Origin: Oxytricha trifallax
Lineage: Eukaryota; Ciliophora; Spirotrichea; Sporadotrichida; Oxytrichidae
Assembly (NCBI GenBank): GCA_000711775.1
Contig: ARYC01017303.1
Coordinates: forward strand, 17,390 to 81,389
Reading direction: 5' to 3'
DNA length: 64,000 nt
The stretch's first letter is position 1. Each line of letters opens with the position of its first letter. Of this stretch, positions 35,741-46,579 are shown piece after piece. A program made the position numbers and the translations under genes. A model generated the notes under the pieces. It did no database searches and was not told the origin of the DNA. It saw nothing but the letters and a program-made list of their open reading frames with translations.

Positions 35741-37902
35741 ATGTTTTTTAAGAAAATATTTCACCAATAATTTTACTTAATTTTATTGAATGGCAATCAG
35801 AGCATAAAAGACGCCAACCTAAGTTCAGCACCGAGTTTTTCACAGAGCAGAGGCCGCAGAAAGCCGCTTTAATAACTTTTCAATGAGCTCTCATCCCATA
35901 ATTCTGCTGATTATTTATTCGTTTTTATCCAGTTTAGTATTATAAAATTGATTATATTGTTGACTTATATATAATTACGGGAAAGTGGATATCAATAGAA
36001 AAGTATCAGATCTTTTGAAATTAGAGAGCAAGGGCCCTATATCTAGTATTAAGCAAAATCAAAACACTAAAAGCCATACTGATTAAGCAGCACTTGACAT
36101 ATAGCCAAAGGATTCATAAAATGAGACTGTACTTAAAGAGCATAATCAATAATTAATTAGTATAATATACTTAATTTAAAAGTAAAAAGTTATGGTTATA
36201 AATCAAGGTACAAAATAGGAAGATTTAAAAAAGCGCCCATCAGAGATTCTAAATTCAAAAAAGAAGAGAGTAGAGAAGCAAGAATCAAAGAATCAATCAG
36301 TTGATTAAAGCGTCATCAATCAAGATTTAAATTCAGAAAATCTCAAACAAGATTAATTAAATTCAAATTAGGAAGCTACTATGATGGCGTAAGTATAAAA
36401 TCAAAATAAAGATAGAGTAGTAGTGGTGCCTGATTCATAAGATTTATAGTTAATATCTAATACAAACTAAAATATCGACTAGGATCAAGATATGGTATAG
36501 CAAACAAACTTGGAATAAGAGTCCTCTAGCGATGCTAGTTATTAAAATGAGAATTCAAAAGATTTGGCTGAATTTGAAAATCAAGACTCACAAGATGACT
36601 GTGATATGGATATGGGCTCAGTTTCAGATTAGTAGCACCCACAGAGAAGCCACATTAACCTCACTTAAAATACTCTAATAGTTCCAAACCCAAACAACCC
36701 AAATGCTATGCAATACTCAGGCAGATGGACTGATGAGGAACATGAGAAGTTTTTGGTGGGACTAAAAATTTACGGAAAAGACTGGAGACTTATAGAAGAA
36801 TATATCGGTTCAAGAACTTGCGCTCAAATCAGATCTCACGCATAAAAGTATTTCAATAAACTAAACAGAAATAGTTCAAAGAGAGCTTAAAAGCTTCTTG
36901 CTGAAAAGTAAACTTTAGGTAAAAGAGTGCATTAAGAGCCGAGGTAATCTTAATAGGTTCCTGTTACTCAAAAAGAATAACTCACTACTACTCCGCTCTC
37001 ATAGCCAAAGGTCTTGCCTAATTTGGATCAAATAAAAAGTATAACATAAGCACCCTCGAACTTGTTTATAAATAAACCAGAAAATCTGAATTTAAGTTCG
37101 ATTAAAGAGTAAACCAGAGAATAAATGTCTAAGATTCATGAAAACTTCGAAAAGATCACTGAATCTGAACTTCATATCCAACTTTAAGCTTTAATTCAAC
37201 AAAGAGAAAAAGTTTCCTTAAACTTTTTACTAAAACAGATAAGCTCTGTAGATGCTTGTAGAATTCTAATTCAAATAACTAATCAGTTTCATGAATAAGC
37301 AATGAAAGCTCTCAAAAGCTGCAAATGTAAGTACAACAATTCTTATTTTATTCGATTCATATTTAATAATCTTTATAGTTGAATTAAGCAATAGGATGGT
37401 TGATGAAAGAAACTTAACTCAATTTATTTGCATCCTACTTTCAAAATAAGTGCAAATCCTGCCTCCAAGTGCTTAAAACCAAGCAAATCCAGAGGAAGAT
37501 ATTATTCAGCACGTTACAGCAACTCACTCTCAAGGGTCTTAAATAGACAACGATGTTGAATTGAGATCTTAAGCAAACACCTTACAGAAGAGACCCAAGA
37601 TTTAAGAAAAGACTCCAGACTAATTTTAAACTAGATTCATGCAGCCAAACTTCAATTTAGGGAGAGATTCCATCACTCCATTTAGATCCTTAGTGAAAAC
37701 CCCAAATCCCATTCACAGACTATTACCAGACGATAACAAGCTCTCTGAAATTAAGAGTGACTTACTCATAAAGAATATCCTTGGAGGTGGTAACAATTTT
37801 GACATGAATTTACTAAGCGGAATAATTCCAGCTTCAGTCTCTGCATCTGCTTAGAAGCAAATTGGAGGCATAATAAGCTCTGATAAGAAAAACAAACAAT
37901 GA
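35741..37902 (+). CDS. Myb/SANT protein, SHAQKYF class
   Basis: A single Myb-like domain at 36715-36870 reads GRWTDEEHEKFLVGLKIYGK, then W-LIEEYIGSRTCAQIRSHAQKYF. The SHAQKYF signature marks the one-repeat Myb class known from plants (CCA1/REVEILLE type) and amoebae, DNA-binding transcription regulators. N-terminal to it is a long acidic Gln/Ser/Asp-rich region; C-terminal is a Gln-rich region, an IHENFEKITESELHIQ helical block, an intron with GTAAGT donor near 37328 and TTTATAG end near 37380, and a tail with RFMQPNFNLGRDSITPFRSL ending at TGA 37900-37902. The 5' end is uncertain: ATG 35741 or 35790, with IESs near 35930-35980 and 36160-36210. Confidence 0.85.
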
Positions 37903-38218
37903 GTACTCTCAAATATTTCAGTTTAAACGATTCATAAAATGATATGAATCAGCAATAGCAAGTAAATAAAGCATCAGTATAATAAGTCTCACCTTAATTG
38001 TAAATTTTTCCTCGCCACCATAATATGTTAATTTGACTCAACATTTATATAAACTTGGATATGGATATTTCTATGTTTATACTTTTTCAATATCAGCATT
38101 GATCCATCATATCCAAGTAATTTTAACTTTTATTTCAAATAGATTCAATTAAAACATAAATTATACCTATTATGTTTAACATCATGGAAATTTAATTAAT
38201 TATAATAAAAATAAAAAC

Positions 38219-40771
38219 ATGACTGAAATAAAAACATTTAAAAAATAAGTTACGATTAGGGAAGATAAAGAAGAATAAAATGTTTTTCTTCAAAATCAAA
38301 ACATAAAATTAAATTTATTGCATCCTGATGGATAAAATAACGGCAAGCTTTCCCCGGTTGATTACACATCAGTTAACTCTACTCCAAGAGATTAAATAAT
38401 AATAAGATGATAAGATTTACTATATATTATTCTCTCTTTTTTTAAATTAATTATAAGATGGTTCAGTTTTAAGTCAAAGTCAAGCAAATAATGTTGGAGA
38501 AACCCCAAAAATTTACTCACAAATCTTAAACTCTTTTGGAACAAATAACTTCCTAATGATGGGTAGATTATCACTCTTTCAATCCTAAAATCTTATTCTA
38601 AAAAAGATAAAATAATCCAACCTTAAGAAACAAAGTTCAAGGAACTTCAATTAACTTAAAGAAGGATCTCAAAGCAATAGAAGCAAAGACTTGTCACCAT
38701 CAAATAAAAACTTGAATATGCTGTAATTTTAAGGGTAAAATAGTAAATTATTGCAATTGAATAAAGGTGGTTACTAATAGAGCCCAAGTGATTTAGCGAA
38801 TTCTACAAAATCAGCACAGTTTAAAAGCTCCTAGAAAAATTTAATTAAGCGTTTAAGTACTAATAGAAGAATGAGTATGATATCCCCAAGAAATATTTCG
38901 CAAAAACAGCAAGTTGAAAATGCACAATCTCCTTAATATGCGTTAAGAAGGATGTTTAATCTAAAGGAAGCTAAGAAATTTGGACCAGCTATTACTTCAA
39001 CTATCAATGCACTAACACATAAATCTAAAAATTCATTGTAAAGTAGTTCAAATGAGTCATTTGAATCGCATGATAGTGAGGATTTGGACTATAAAAATCT
39101 GGCTATAATAAATAGGAAAATCGAGGAAGCAGTCAATTATTATGATAATCCTTATTAAAAGAAAAAGAATCAATTTATAAATAAGTATAAAACTGAGAAC
39201 AATAGCCAGAAAACTACACCTAAGCATGTAGGTTAAAAATTCATTTTCAATTCTTTTAATAACTAACAAAAACTTAATTTTGGAACAGTCGTGTAAAAAT
39301 CACTTGATATTGGAGAGAAAGCTTAGCATAATACTTCCATAAATTTCGACGAAAACAATCTAGAATCTTAACTTCATGAGAAGAAGTTATAAAAACTTCA
39401 AAGAATTTAAGATCGTACCCTACGAAATTAGTAAATTTACGACTTGTTAAAAGATCAGAATATATGTGTGTTGCCTGACTAGAAGATAGAAACTTGGGAT
39501 TAAATGCCTAGATTTGAAATAATGGAAACTTCATTTCGAGATAAGTAAAAACGTAGGGAGAGAGAACTAAGAGCAGCTAATTTGAAAAGATTTAAGCTTA
39601 AAATGATTGAGAGTGATGACATAGAATTTAAGCAAAATTAATAAACAAATAATGGCATTAACTTGACTTTGAGGGAGTTTAACTAGTATCTAAATCAAAT
39701 TTAGTCCAAGAAAATAGTAAAAAAGCTTAAAAAAGTTGATCCTTAGTAGAGAAAGTAATTTTTCTCTCCTAGTATAAAAGTTACCGACTATTCTTTGATG
39801 TAGAATAGAGTGCTACATTTGAATCTTAGTCATAATATGGATCTGTAGCTTGGAAAGTATGTTAACAAACAGCTAGAAAGAAGAGTCAACAGACTTAATA
39901 ATATTTTTATACATTTATGTTTTACAAAACTTAAACTGATTTTGTAAATTTAAAACTTAACAATGAAGGGGAGAGCTTTGCAAGTATATCAAGATTTACT
40001 ACAGTAATGTCTGGAGCCAATAAATTTATAAATAATATAAAGACTTAGATAAACAACAGAAGAAATGGTATTAATTCTCTTGAGACCTAAAGAAAAATGC
40101 TTAATAGCACTGTTGTCCTACCTGAATCTCATTTAAAAAGTGGAACTCTTATGTTCATAAATAATATTAAAAATTAATCATAAACTTATTCCATTCTAAT
40201 AAAATTTATTTCTTTTCAAATTTTATTTAGATGAACTCTTCAAGACTCTAATCCTCTATAAAATAAAATCCTATCCTCCACAACCTAAATCCAGAACTTA
40301 AATTTTCAAAAAATCTACAAAGACACAAAAAAGTAAATGGAACTCTAAATTATGCGTGAAAACTATAAAAACCTCCCAAGTGCAAGAATTTTAGATAAAC
40401 TAGACTTTGACACTGAAAATTATGATAAAAATTTATAAGTTTATCGCAAGAAATATCGGTATTAGGAATATTAAGAGAAGATTAAACAGTACTAAGAGTA
40501 AGTTGAGAAAGTTGATTAACATTTGAAGAGTGGTAATAAAACGAAATAATAATAGAAATATGTAGGGTAAAATAAGAGGATTTAGGAGTAGAATTTTGAA
40601 CAGTTCTCTGAGGTTTTGAGTTAAGAACTTTCAAGCTATTTTGAGGAAGAAAATAATGGGGGGAATATTAATAATTTAAGAGTTAATGAGAAAAGTAAGA
40701 ATTAAAACACCAAAATTAAAAATATTATAATATTTTAAATAATTTATGAATTTTTCTCTTAATATTTCTGA
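38219..40771 (+). CDS. Hypothetical Ser/Gln/Lys-rich coiled-coil protein with IESs
   Basis: Starts at ATG 38219 (MTEIKTFKKQVTIREDKEEQ). Removing an IES (pointer AGAT) gives a frame open for about 1.4 kb with Ser-rich, basic and helical blocks (RRMFNLKEAKKFGPAITSTI; KRRERELRAANLKRFKLKMI). Two further IESs (ACTTAA, GAACTCTT) lead to QIMRENYKNLPSARILDKLD, a Gln/Tyr-rich coil and TGA 40769-40771. No recognised domain. Its direction and close spacing to the Myb gene (316 bp) give no functional hint. Confidence 0.7.
38389..38459 (+). other. IES, pointer AGAT
   Basis: AGAT at 38389-38392 and 38456-38459. This join gives the long open frame PRDGSVLSQSQ; the longer nearby repeat ATAAGATG gives the wrong frame. 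Confidence 0.7.
39893..39960 (+). other. IES, pointer ACTTAA
   Basis: ACTTAA at 39893-39898 and 39955-39960; joining gives VNRLNNEGESFASISRF. A third copy at 39929 does not restore this frame. Confidence 0.7.
40143..40240 (+). other. IES, pointer GAACTCTT
   Basis: GAACTCTT at 40143-40150 and 40233-40240; joining gives KSGTLQDSNPLQN in frame. Confidence 0.8.
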
Positions 40772-41171
40772 AAAACTGTAGTAAACGTAGATTCTTACAT
40801 TTCTTAATCAATTATTCTAAGCATAAGGAAAATTTAATTATTTTCTTGAAATTATATGATAAAATTATTTATTTAATAATTTTTATAAAAAGCAATAGAA
40901 AAGAGATATTTATTATATATTCATTAAAATTATAAATTTATTAAAATATTATTAATTGTATTGAGGTTTTAAAATCATAATTCAGGGGATACTGTGAACT
41001 ATCAAACATCATCCACTCCAAGACTACCTTTAATAAAGTATTGATTATTATTCTTATACAGTGATAATTATTTATATTCTTAATTTAATAATTTAACGTC
41101 ATGATCACTATTAATGCATCACAAACATATTTTGATAGTATTTTCCTATTCTGATCCCAAATTAATATAAA

Positions 41172-42164
41172 TCACAAAAGCGAGTCGAAGTATTTAATGA
41201 TATCTTAAGCCATCTCTCTTGCATAATCGTTATCAACAGTGATCGTAGTATGATCAGCTTCCTCGTATCTCACAAGTTTATTCTTGCAATTGTACATTCT
41301 TTTATAGACCTCATCAATGGCTGTATTGCTGATAACATTGTCTTTTCCTGCTATTATGAAAAGTGTAGGTATTTTAGCTTAATTTTGATTCAAAATTTGC
41401 TTGGCTTTCTCATGTTCTTTCAGGAATATGAGGAGGGTACGAGATTTTGCTTATGTGACTAAGTTTGTATCAGTAAAGTAATGTTTATATTTCTGGTAAT
41501 AGTCAGATTTCTCCATGTCTGGCTTGAGTGAGGAAGAGGAGAATTCTTTTCTGGGGTAGATATAGTCTAAAGTTTTGAAAACCCAAGCATTTTTCTCTAT
41601 TGAATTACCATATTCGCCGAAAAAGGGTACACATAGTGCCATCCCACGGAACATAGACGGCAATTCAGAGCTCAAATTGAAGCTTAAAAGGCCTCCAAAT
41701 GATTTCCCAAGTAGAAATAGCGGAGTTTTCTATAAGTTAATGTTAAATTTCTAGATTGTTGTGAAAATGAACAACCACAAATCAGAGTAGATAAGCTCTT
41801 AACTTTCAAGCCAAGCACGTTCTCCTTCACTTTTACCGAAACCTCGTTAATCAAGACCGAAGCATTCGTAGCCCGCAGCTGCTAGATGTTTGAACATATA
41901 AGAAATTCTTTCGCAGTAACCTCCATAACCATGAATGTAAAAGACAACTGCTTTCTTTTCACATTATTGGACATTTAGAATCAGTTTGTATCAAATTAAA
42001 TCAAACTTTATAGGGATAATAAATTTTTAATTTGATGGAATTAGTGCAATACTGTGTGTCTACTGGGTGTCGGTAGGTAATAAGTTTAATTTCTTTGCCA
42101 TGTTACTGTACTCGTAACCCCAATACATCCTTTTCTGGCCACTCCTCGTAGTAATAGGAATCAT
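41172..42164 (-). CDS. Alpha/beta hydrolase, monoacylglycerol-lipase-like, with an in-frame TGA
   Basis: On the - strand from ATG 42164 (MIPITTRSGQKRMYWGYEYS) to TGA 41174-41172. Motifs of the serine lipase fold are in order: the oxyanion-hole HGYGGYCER, GLDQRGFGKSEG, the nucleophile elbow GKSFGG, the acid IIAGKDNVI and the base EEADHTTI. The best family match is monoacylglycerol lipase/lysophospholipase. No IES was needed. A TGA at 41993-41991 interrupts the frame between KFDLI and YKLILNVQ, where the family simply continues; see findings. An earlier ATG at 42234 is open in another frame and would need a frameshift. Active-site completeness argues for a working enzyme if the TGA is explained. 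Confidence 0.8.
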
Positions 42165-42536
42165 GACCCTTGGGTAATAAAGAAGTGGTTTAAGGAGTGT
42201 TTTCTATACTCTCACTGTTCCTTTTACTGTTCATTTAATTTATTGTTAAATTAATATTTTGAAATAATAATCTATTACTTATTTATATAGTATTTATTTT
42301 TAAATATATATCTAAATTTAATCAGTCAAGTAAAAATAATTACATTAATTATATTTGTTATACGCTACTAGATCTATTAATTGTTAATAATTTCTATTTT
42401 AAACCCTTATATCACTTAGAGTAAAAATAAATGTTAAAATATAAGTTTCCTATTCTTATTTTAAATAAAGAATAAGATAATTTAATCTATATATATTTTA
42501 TTTCCATCTTCGTAAAAACCTAGAATGTCTTTGTTT

Positions 42537-43226
42537 TCATAAACCATGTTTATCAGGTGTATTGGTCTTAAGCTCCCTATCAAAACTATCCTCTCTAGTA
42601 ATACTACTGCTACTCTCTTCGCTCCTATTTACTCTATCGCTTCTGTCATTTAACCTATCCTCTCGCTTTGCTTTCTATAGGAATCTCTCTACTTCCTTCT
42701 TTTTTTGCAGTTCCTCGTACACTTCTCTCTCCATCAACTCCAAATCATCTGATTTCAATCTGTAAGCGATAAGTGAGAAGCAGCCAACGAACCAACCCCC
42801 TATTACTATGAGTGCGAACCACACCTTAAACCTCTGCTTACGGGGGAGCATACGGGGTCCCTTATCGATAGCATAAAGTTGCCTCTCAATTGCTCCTGGG
42901 GAAGTCTCTGGATGAGCAGAGGCATGAACTTTCTCTCCCTTTAAATTCACACGAGGGATGTCTATGGTCTTCTTTGATTTTTAAGCCTACTACTGCTATT
43001 GATTTTTCCCGAAAAGCTTTTACATCACGCTTACACGGGTCTGCTGATTTTCAAAGGCTTGATCTTACTAAGCTTTCTGCATTTCTTGAGAGGGACCAGA
43101 CTGATACTTGGTGTAATCTGGCTTTCCCATTTGAGGGGGTTAAGGGGCTTTGCCCTTCAGGTATACAGGCATTGGTTTCTAAGGGGTTGGTTATTGAGAA
43201 GGATCTTTATTGTGGTTATGTGACAT
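42537..43226 (-). CDS. Single-pass membrane protein, 229 aa, hypothetical
   Basis: A continuous - strand frame from ATG 43226 (MSHNHNKDPSQQPTPQKPMP) to TGA 42539-42537, with no IES or intron. Residues 1-100 are Pro/Gln-rich; a basic segment (PRKQRFKVW) precedes one hydrophobic helix (FALIVIGGWFVGCFSLIAYR, about residues 148-167); then a charged, probably coiled-coil segment (LMEREVYEELQKKKEVERFL) and a polar tail. Topology would be one transmembrane helix with the basic flank inside. Family not recognised. A + strand ORF at 42890-43240 over the same DNA is its shadow. Confidence 0.75.
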
Positions 43227-43726
43227 GTTTTAATCTATAATTTATTTATTATAATCACTCAATTTAAGGTAATAGTTATTATTCTAATTTACTTACAACA
43301 AATGTTATTATTTACCATTTAAAATAGGGATGAATCTATAATTTATTTCAATTTAAAAAATAAGAAATATATTATAGTTTATATTTTATTTATATTCTTT
43401 TGAAGAAGATTATAAACTTATTTATAATGTAAGATATTTTACATCTTTTTTTAGAAAAATGTTTAATAACTTAATTATTAAATTATAATTAAATTCTCAC
43501 TTTAATTTATTTGCTTAAATTTGAGTGAGATCGACTATATATAGGATAGCTTTTATATAAATAAGGTTGAAAAAGAATTTTGAACATTTATTCTATAATC
43601 TTTATAGACCACAGATAATAACTAAGTTTATTATCTCTCATTTCTACAAATAACTTAATAAGCAATCATTTAAGGTAATTTAAATTAAAATAATAACAAA
43701 TAGATATTAGATTAAATCAAAATAAA

Positions 43727-44435
43727 ATGAAAGCATTTATACTTCTTCTTGGATTATCGCTTTTGCTTAATAATTCACTTGAAGTGACATAAACCCCCTA
43801 TAACACTTTCTGTTCCCAGTGCATGGGAGTAGGCTACTAATATTGCTCAACAACCTGCCAGACTCAAGGAGACACATGTGGCTCAACTGCCTCCACGAAC
43901 ATTTATTCTAGTTGTAGTAGCTAGTTAACGTCTGTTACTCCCTGCTAAACTACTACGAATATAGGGGGGTTGTAAACTAAAAGCAATCGAGTTTATTTTG
44001 ATATAACGTTGAATTAAGGACAGTGGTGCATGATTCTAATCAATAATGTATTTTTAGAATCATTAAATTGATTCGATTCATTTATGGATATATTGAGTAT
44101 CTTTATGATTTCTTACAATAGATGTCATTGTTATAAAAATCCGATTTAAATCTATAATTTACTTTATTTTATAATGAATGTAAAACGGTCTTTCAGCATC
44201 TAGTTCATCAGACGCCACTGTAAGATGGTACATAAACACAAACACCACTGCAAACGTATGGAAGCGTTCACAATCAAACCGTTCTATTGCAAGTTTCACA
44301 GATTCCACGCTTTACAATTTATAAAATTTCGGGTCTCCTCTCTCAGTAGGAACCACTTAAAATATAGCGATGGGTGGCAGTGATATTATTATATTGGTTA
44401 ATACAAGGACTAGTAGTGGCAGTTAAATATTCTCA
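43727..44435 (+). CDS. Secreted Cys-rich protein, interrupted by a Rep-carrying element
   Basis: ATG 43727 opens a signal peptide (MKAFILLLGLSLLLNNSLEV). A Cys-rich module follows (FCSQCMGVGYQYCSTTCQTQ with further Cys), similar to PSI/Cys-rich modules of ciliate surface proteins, then GGLQTKSNRVYFDITLNQGQ-WCMILIN. An IES or intron lies near 44040-44200, after which ASSSSDATVRWYINTNTTAN ... GGSDIIILVNTR continues as beta-rich sequence. At 44435 the frame runs into the inverted repeat of the element at 44436-46428. Beyond the element the frame could resume at 46427 and end at TGA 46454-46456 if the element is cut out at its AAT flank. The protein is probably secreted or at the surface. Confidence 0.7.
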
Positions 44436-44725
44436 ATTATTACTAAAATACATAAGAATAGGAAATTATAGAAATACATATATTTGATTTAGTTTTTTTT
44501 ATAATTACAACTGGCACTAATTAGGAGTATTACTAATTTAAATTTAATCTAGGAAACTTTTAATTCAATTTAATTATAACTAAATTATTAATTATTAAAT
44601 ATATAAATATTTTGTGTTCAAATATGCAAAGTGTGCAAATATATAATAGTACAACTAGGGTATGGGGTGTGTGCACATATTTCGCATTAATATATATTTA
44701 TATTTATTTTAATTATATAAAATGG
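44436..44725 (+). repeat. Left terminal inverted repeat of the Rep element
   Basis: About 290 bp, matching 46140-46428 in reverse; AT-rich with a GC-richer internal patch around 44640-44690. Confidence 0.9.
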
Positions 44726-44803
44726 AGTTTGAATCAGTTGAATAATTAAATCAATGAATAACTCTTGGTTTAAATAGCAAAGCAAGTTTAGTAATACTAA
44801 AAA

Positions 44804-46299
44804 ATGTCAAAATCCAAAAAGTATAACTACAGACTTGATTTCTTTATCAAGATCACAGGCCCTGTAAATATGAACATAATCGAAGAAGTACATAAGAAGC
44901 TGTAAGCAAACTAGCCAATTATCGCCGAAGTCAACGTGTTTGAAGATAAAACTACAAAAAATACATTCTTTCACATAAAGGTGTCGCGAGACTCTGTTGG
45001 AATTAACAGAGAATACTTTAAAATGAAGAAGAGAGGAGGGTGCTAATTATTTCAGAAATTGGGCCTCTAAATGCCAGATATGAGTATTAAAACATCACAA
45101 GAGTTCTTCCTATTGCAGCAAGGATTGATGCATAAGTACGGGAATGCTTAGGATATGCAATTGGAGTATGGTAAGATAGCGGCAAGAGCAACTCTTGAGG
45201 ACTTAAAGCAGATTCCACAGAAAAGAAACTCAAAATACTACTTGAAAGAATTCACAGCTGAAAACATCGCGAACGGTTCTATGACAATGAAGCAATATCT
45301 ATACAGGAATTTGAATGACCCCGATGCCGTCGCTCACATTTGCCAGGAATAATAGAGATTTAGCAATACGCATAAGATATTGAAGCAGATGGGTGTTGTG
45401 AATAAAATCGAAATCTCGACAAGACAGCAACTTGAGGATTTTGTCATTAAAAACAAACATGCATACGACGGGTCTGCCAAATTAACAGATACAGCACTAA
45501 AAGAGCTTGGATACTATGATGTAGCTGAAGCCCTTTACTAGGTATTAATCAAACGAGAAGACAAAAAGATTCACTGCGTTTGGTTTTACGGGGCGGCTAA
45601 CACCGGCAAGAGCACAATTCTAAGAATGATTGATGAAATATTTATCTGCGACGAGCTAGTCATTGGTTAATCTAGGTTTCATGTCTAGGCAAGAACATTG
45701 GAAAAGGAGCCTCAGGTCCTCTTGGTTGACGAGATGAATATTGAGAGATACTTCCACAGGTACAACATCCCGCAATGAAAAAGCTATTGGAAGGCAAAGG
45801 GTATGCGGTGGACGTCAAGTTTGGGGAGACATCGGTGCAATTCTAAGGCTGTTTCACGATCATCACAACCAACGAGCTCCCGTGGAGTAGAATGACTGCT
45901 GAGGAGAGAGATTGTTTTGAGAGGAGGTGCATCTTCGTGACTCCAAAGGTGGAGGGGAAGTCAGGCAAGCTCGCCTTTCCTTTCAATGCAGTGTAATTGG
46001 CAAACTACCTCTTTCAGAAATCAGATGATGATACAGTTTCTAGCGAAGATGAACAGAAATAGATGAATCAAAAAGGCCAAGACAAGGAGAGATTGAGCAC
46101 TAGAGACACCGCCCGCAGCAGAAGATAAATGAATGAATGCCATTTTATATAATTAAAATAAATATAAATATATATTAATGCGAAATATGTGCACACACCC
46201 CATACCCCAGTTGTACTATTATATATTTGCACACTTTGCACATTTGCACACAAAATATATATATTTAATAATTATTAATTTTGGTCATAATTAAATTGA
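44804..46299 (+). pseudogene. Rep-like protein with superfamily 3 helicase domain, broken by a frame change
   Basis: ATG 44804 opens a frame to TGA 45776-45778. The N-terminal 150 residues are basic with short FFIKITG and FFHIKVS strands, but canonical HUH endonuclease motifs are not evident. The SF3 ATPase begins near residue 260: Walker A GAANTGKS (about 45588-45612) and Walker B VLLVDEMN (about 45716-45740). The motif C region (IITTNELP, about 45855-45880) lies in a different frame that is open from about 45770 to TGA 46297-46299, inside the right inverted repeat. So the gene is split by a one-base-type frame break between Walker B and motif C. SF3 helicases of this kind occur in CRESS-DNA virus, parvovirus and plasmid Rep proteins. 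Codons are less AT-biased than in flanking DNA. The break may be real decay, a sequencing slip or an unrecognised programmed event. Confidence 0.75.
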
Positions 46300-46428
46300 A
46301 TTAAAAGTTTCCTAGATCAAATTTGAATTAGTAATACTCCTAATTAGTGCCAGTTGTAATTATAAAAAAAACTAAATCAAATATATGTATTTCTATAATT
46401 TCCTATTCTTATGTATTTTAGTAATAAT
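46140..46428 (-). repeat. Right terminal inverted repeat of the Rep element
   Basis: Inverted copy of 44436-44725. It overlaps the nominal 3' end of the Rep frame. Confidence 0.9.
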
Positions 46429-46579
46429 GCCTATGGATTTGATGCTGGAGTAATGATATAAGTATAACTACTTATAATGGCTGTTTTAAGTTTGTTAATT
46501 ATATAAATATGATTTGTTATGAGATTTAAAACATTCAAATTATAATAATAATAATTTAAAATTTAAATATTTTCAAAAA

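Larger units (their letters stand above)
44436..46428 (+). mobile_element. 2.0-kb element with about 290-bp terminal inverted repeats and a Rep/SF3-helicase gene
   Basis: 44436-44725 and 46140-46428 are inverted copies with only scattered differences; the ends read ATTATTACT / AGTAATAAT. AAT abuts both ends (44435-44437 and 46426-46428), a candidate 3-bp target duplication. The element sits inside the coding sequence of the secreted-protein gene and carries one gene on the + strand. It is not a TBE: no transposase and no telomere-like ends. Architecture (TIRs plus a helicase-type Rep gene) suggests a replicative or virus-derived DNA element domesticated to the germline, or a non-autonomous transposon that captured a Rep gene. 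It would have to be cut out precisely for the host gene to work. Confidence 0.8.

Noticed and set aside
42890..43240. 116-codon + strand ORF
   Set aside because: It is antisense to the 229-codon membrane-protein frame at 42537-43226, which has better codon use and a clear membrane helix.
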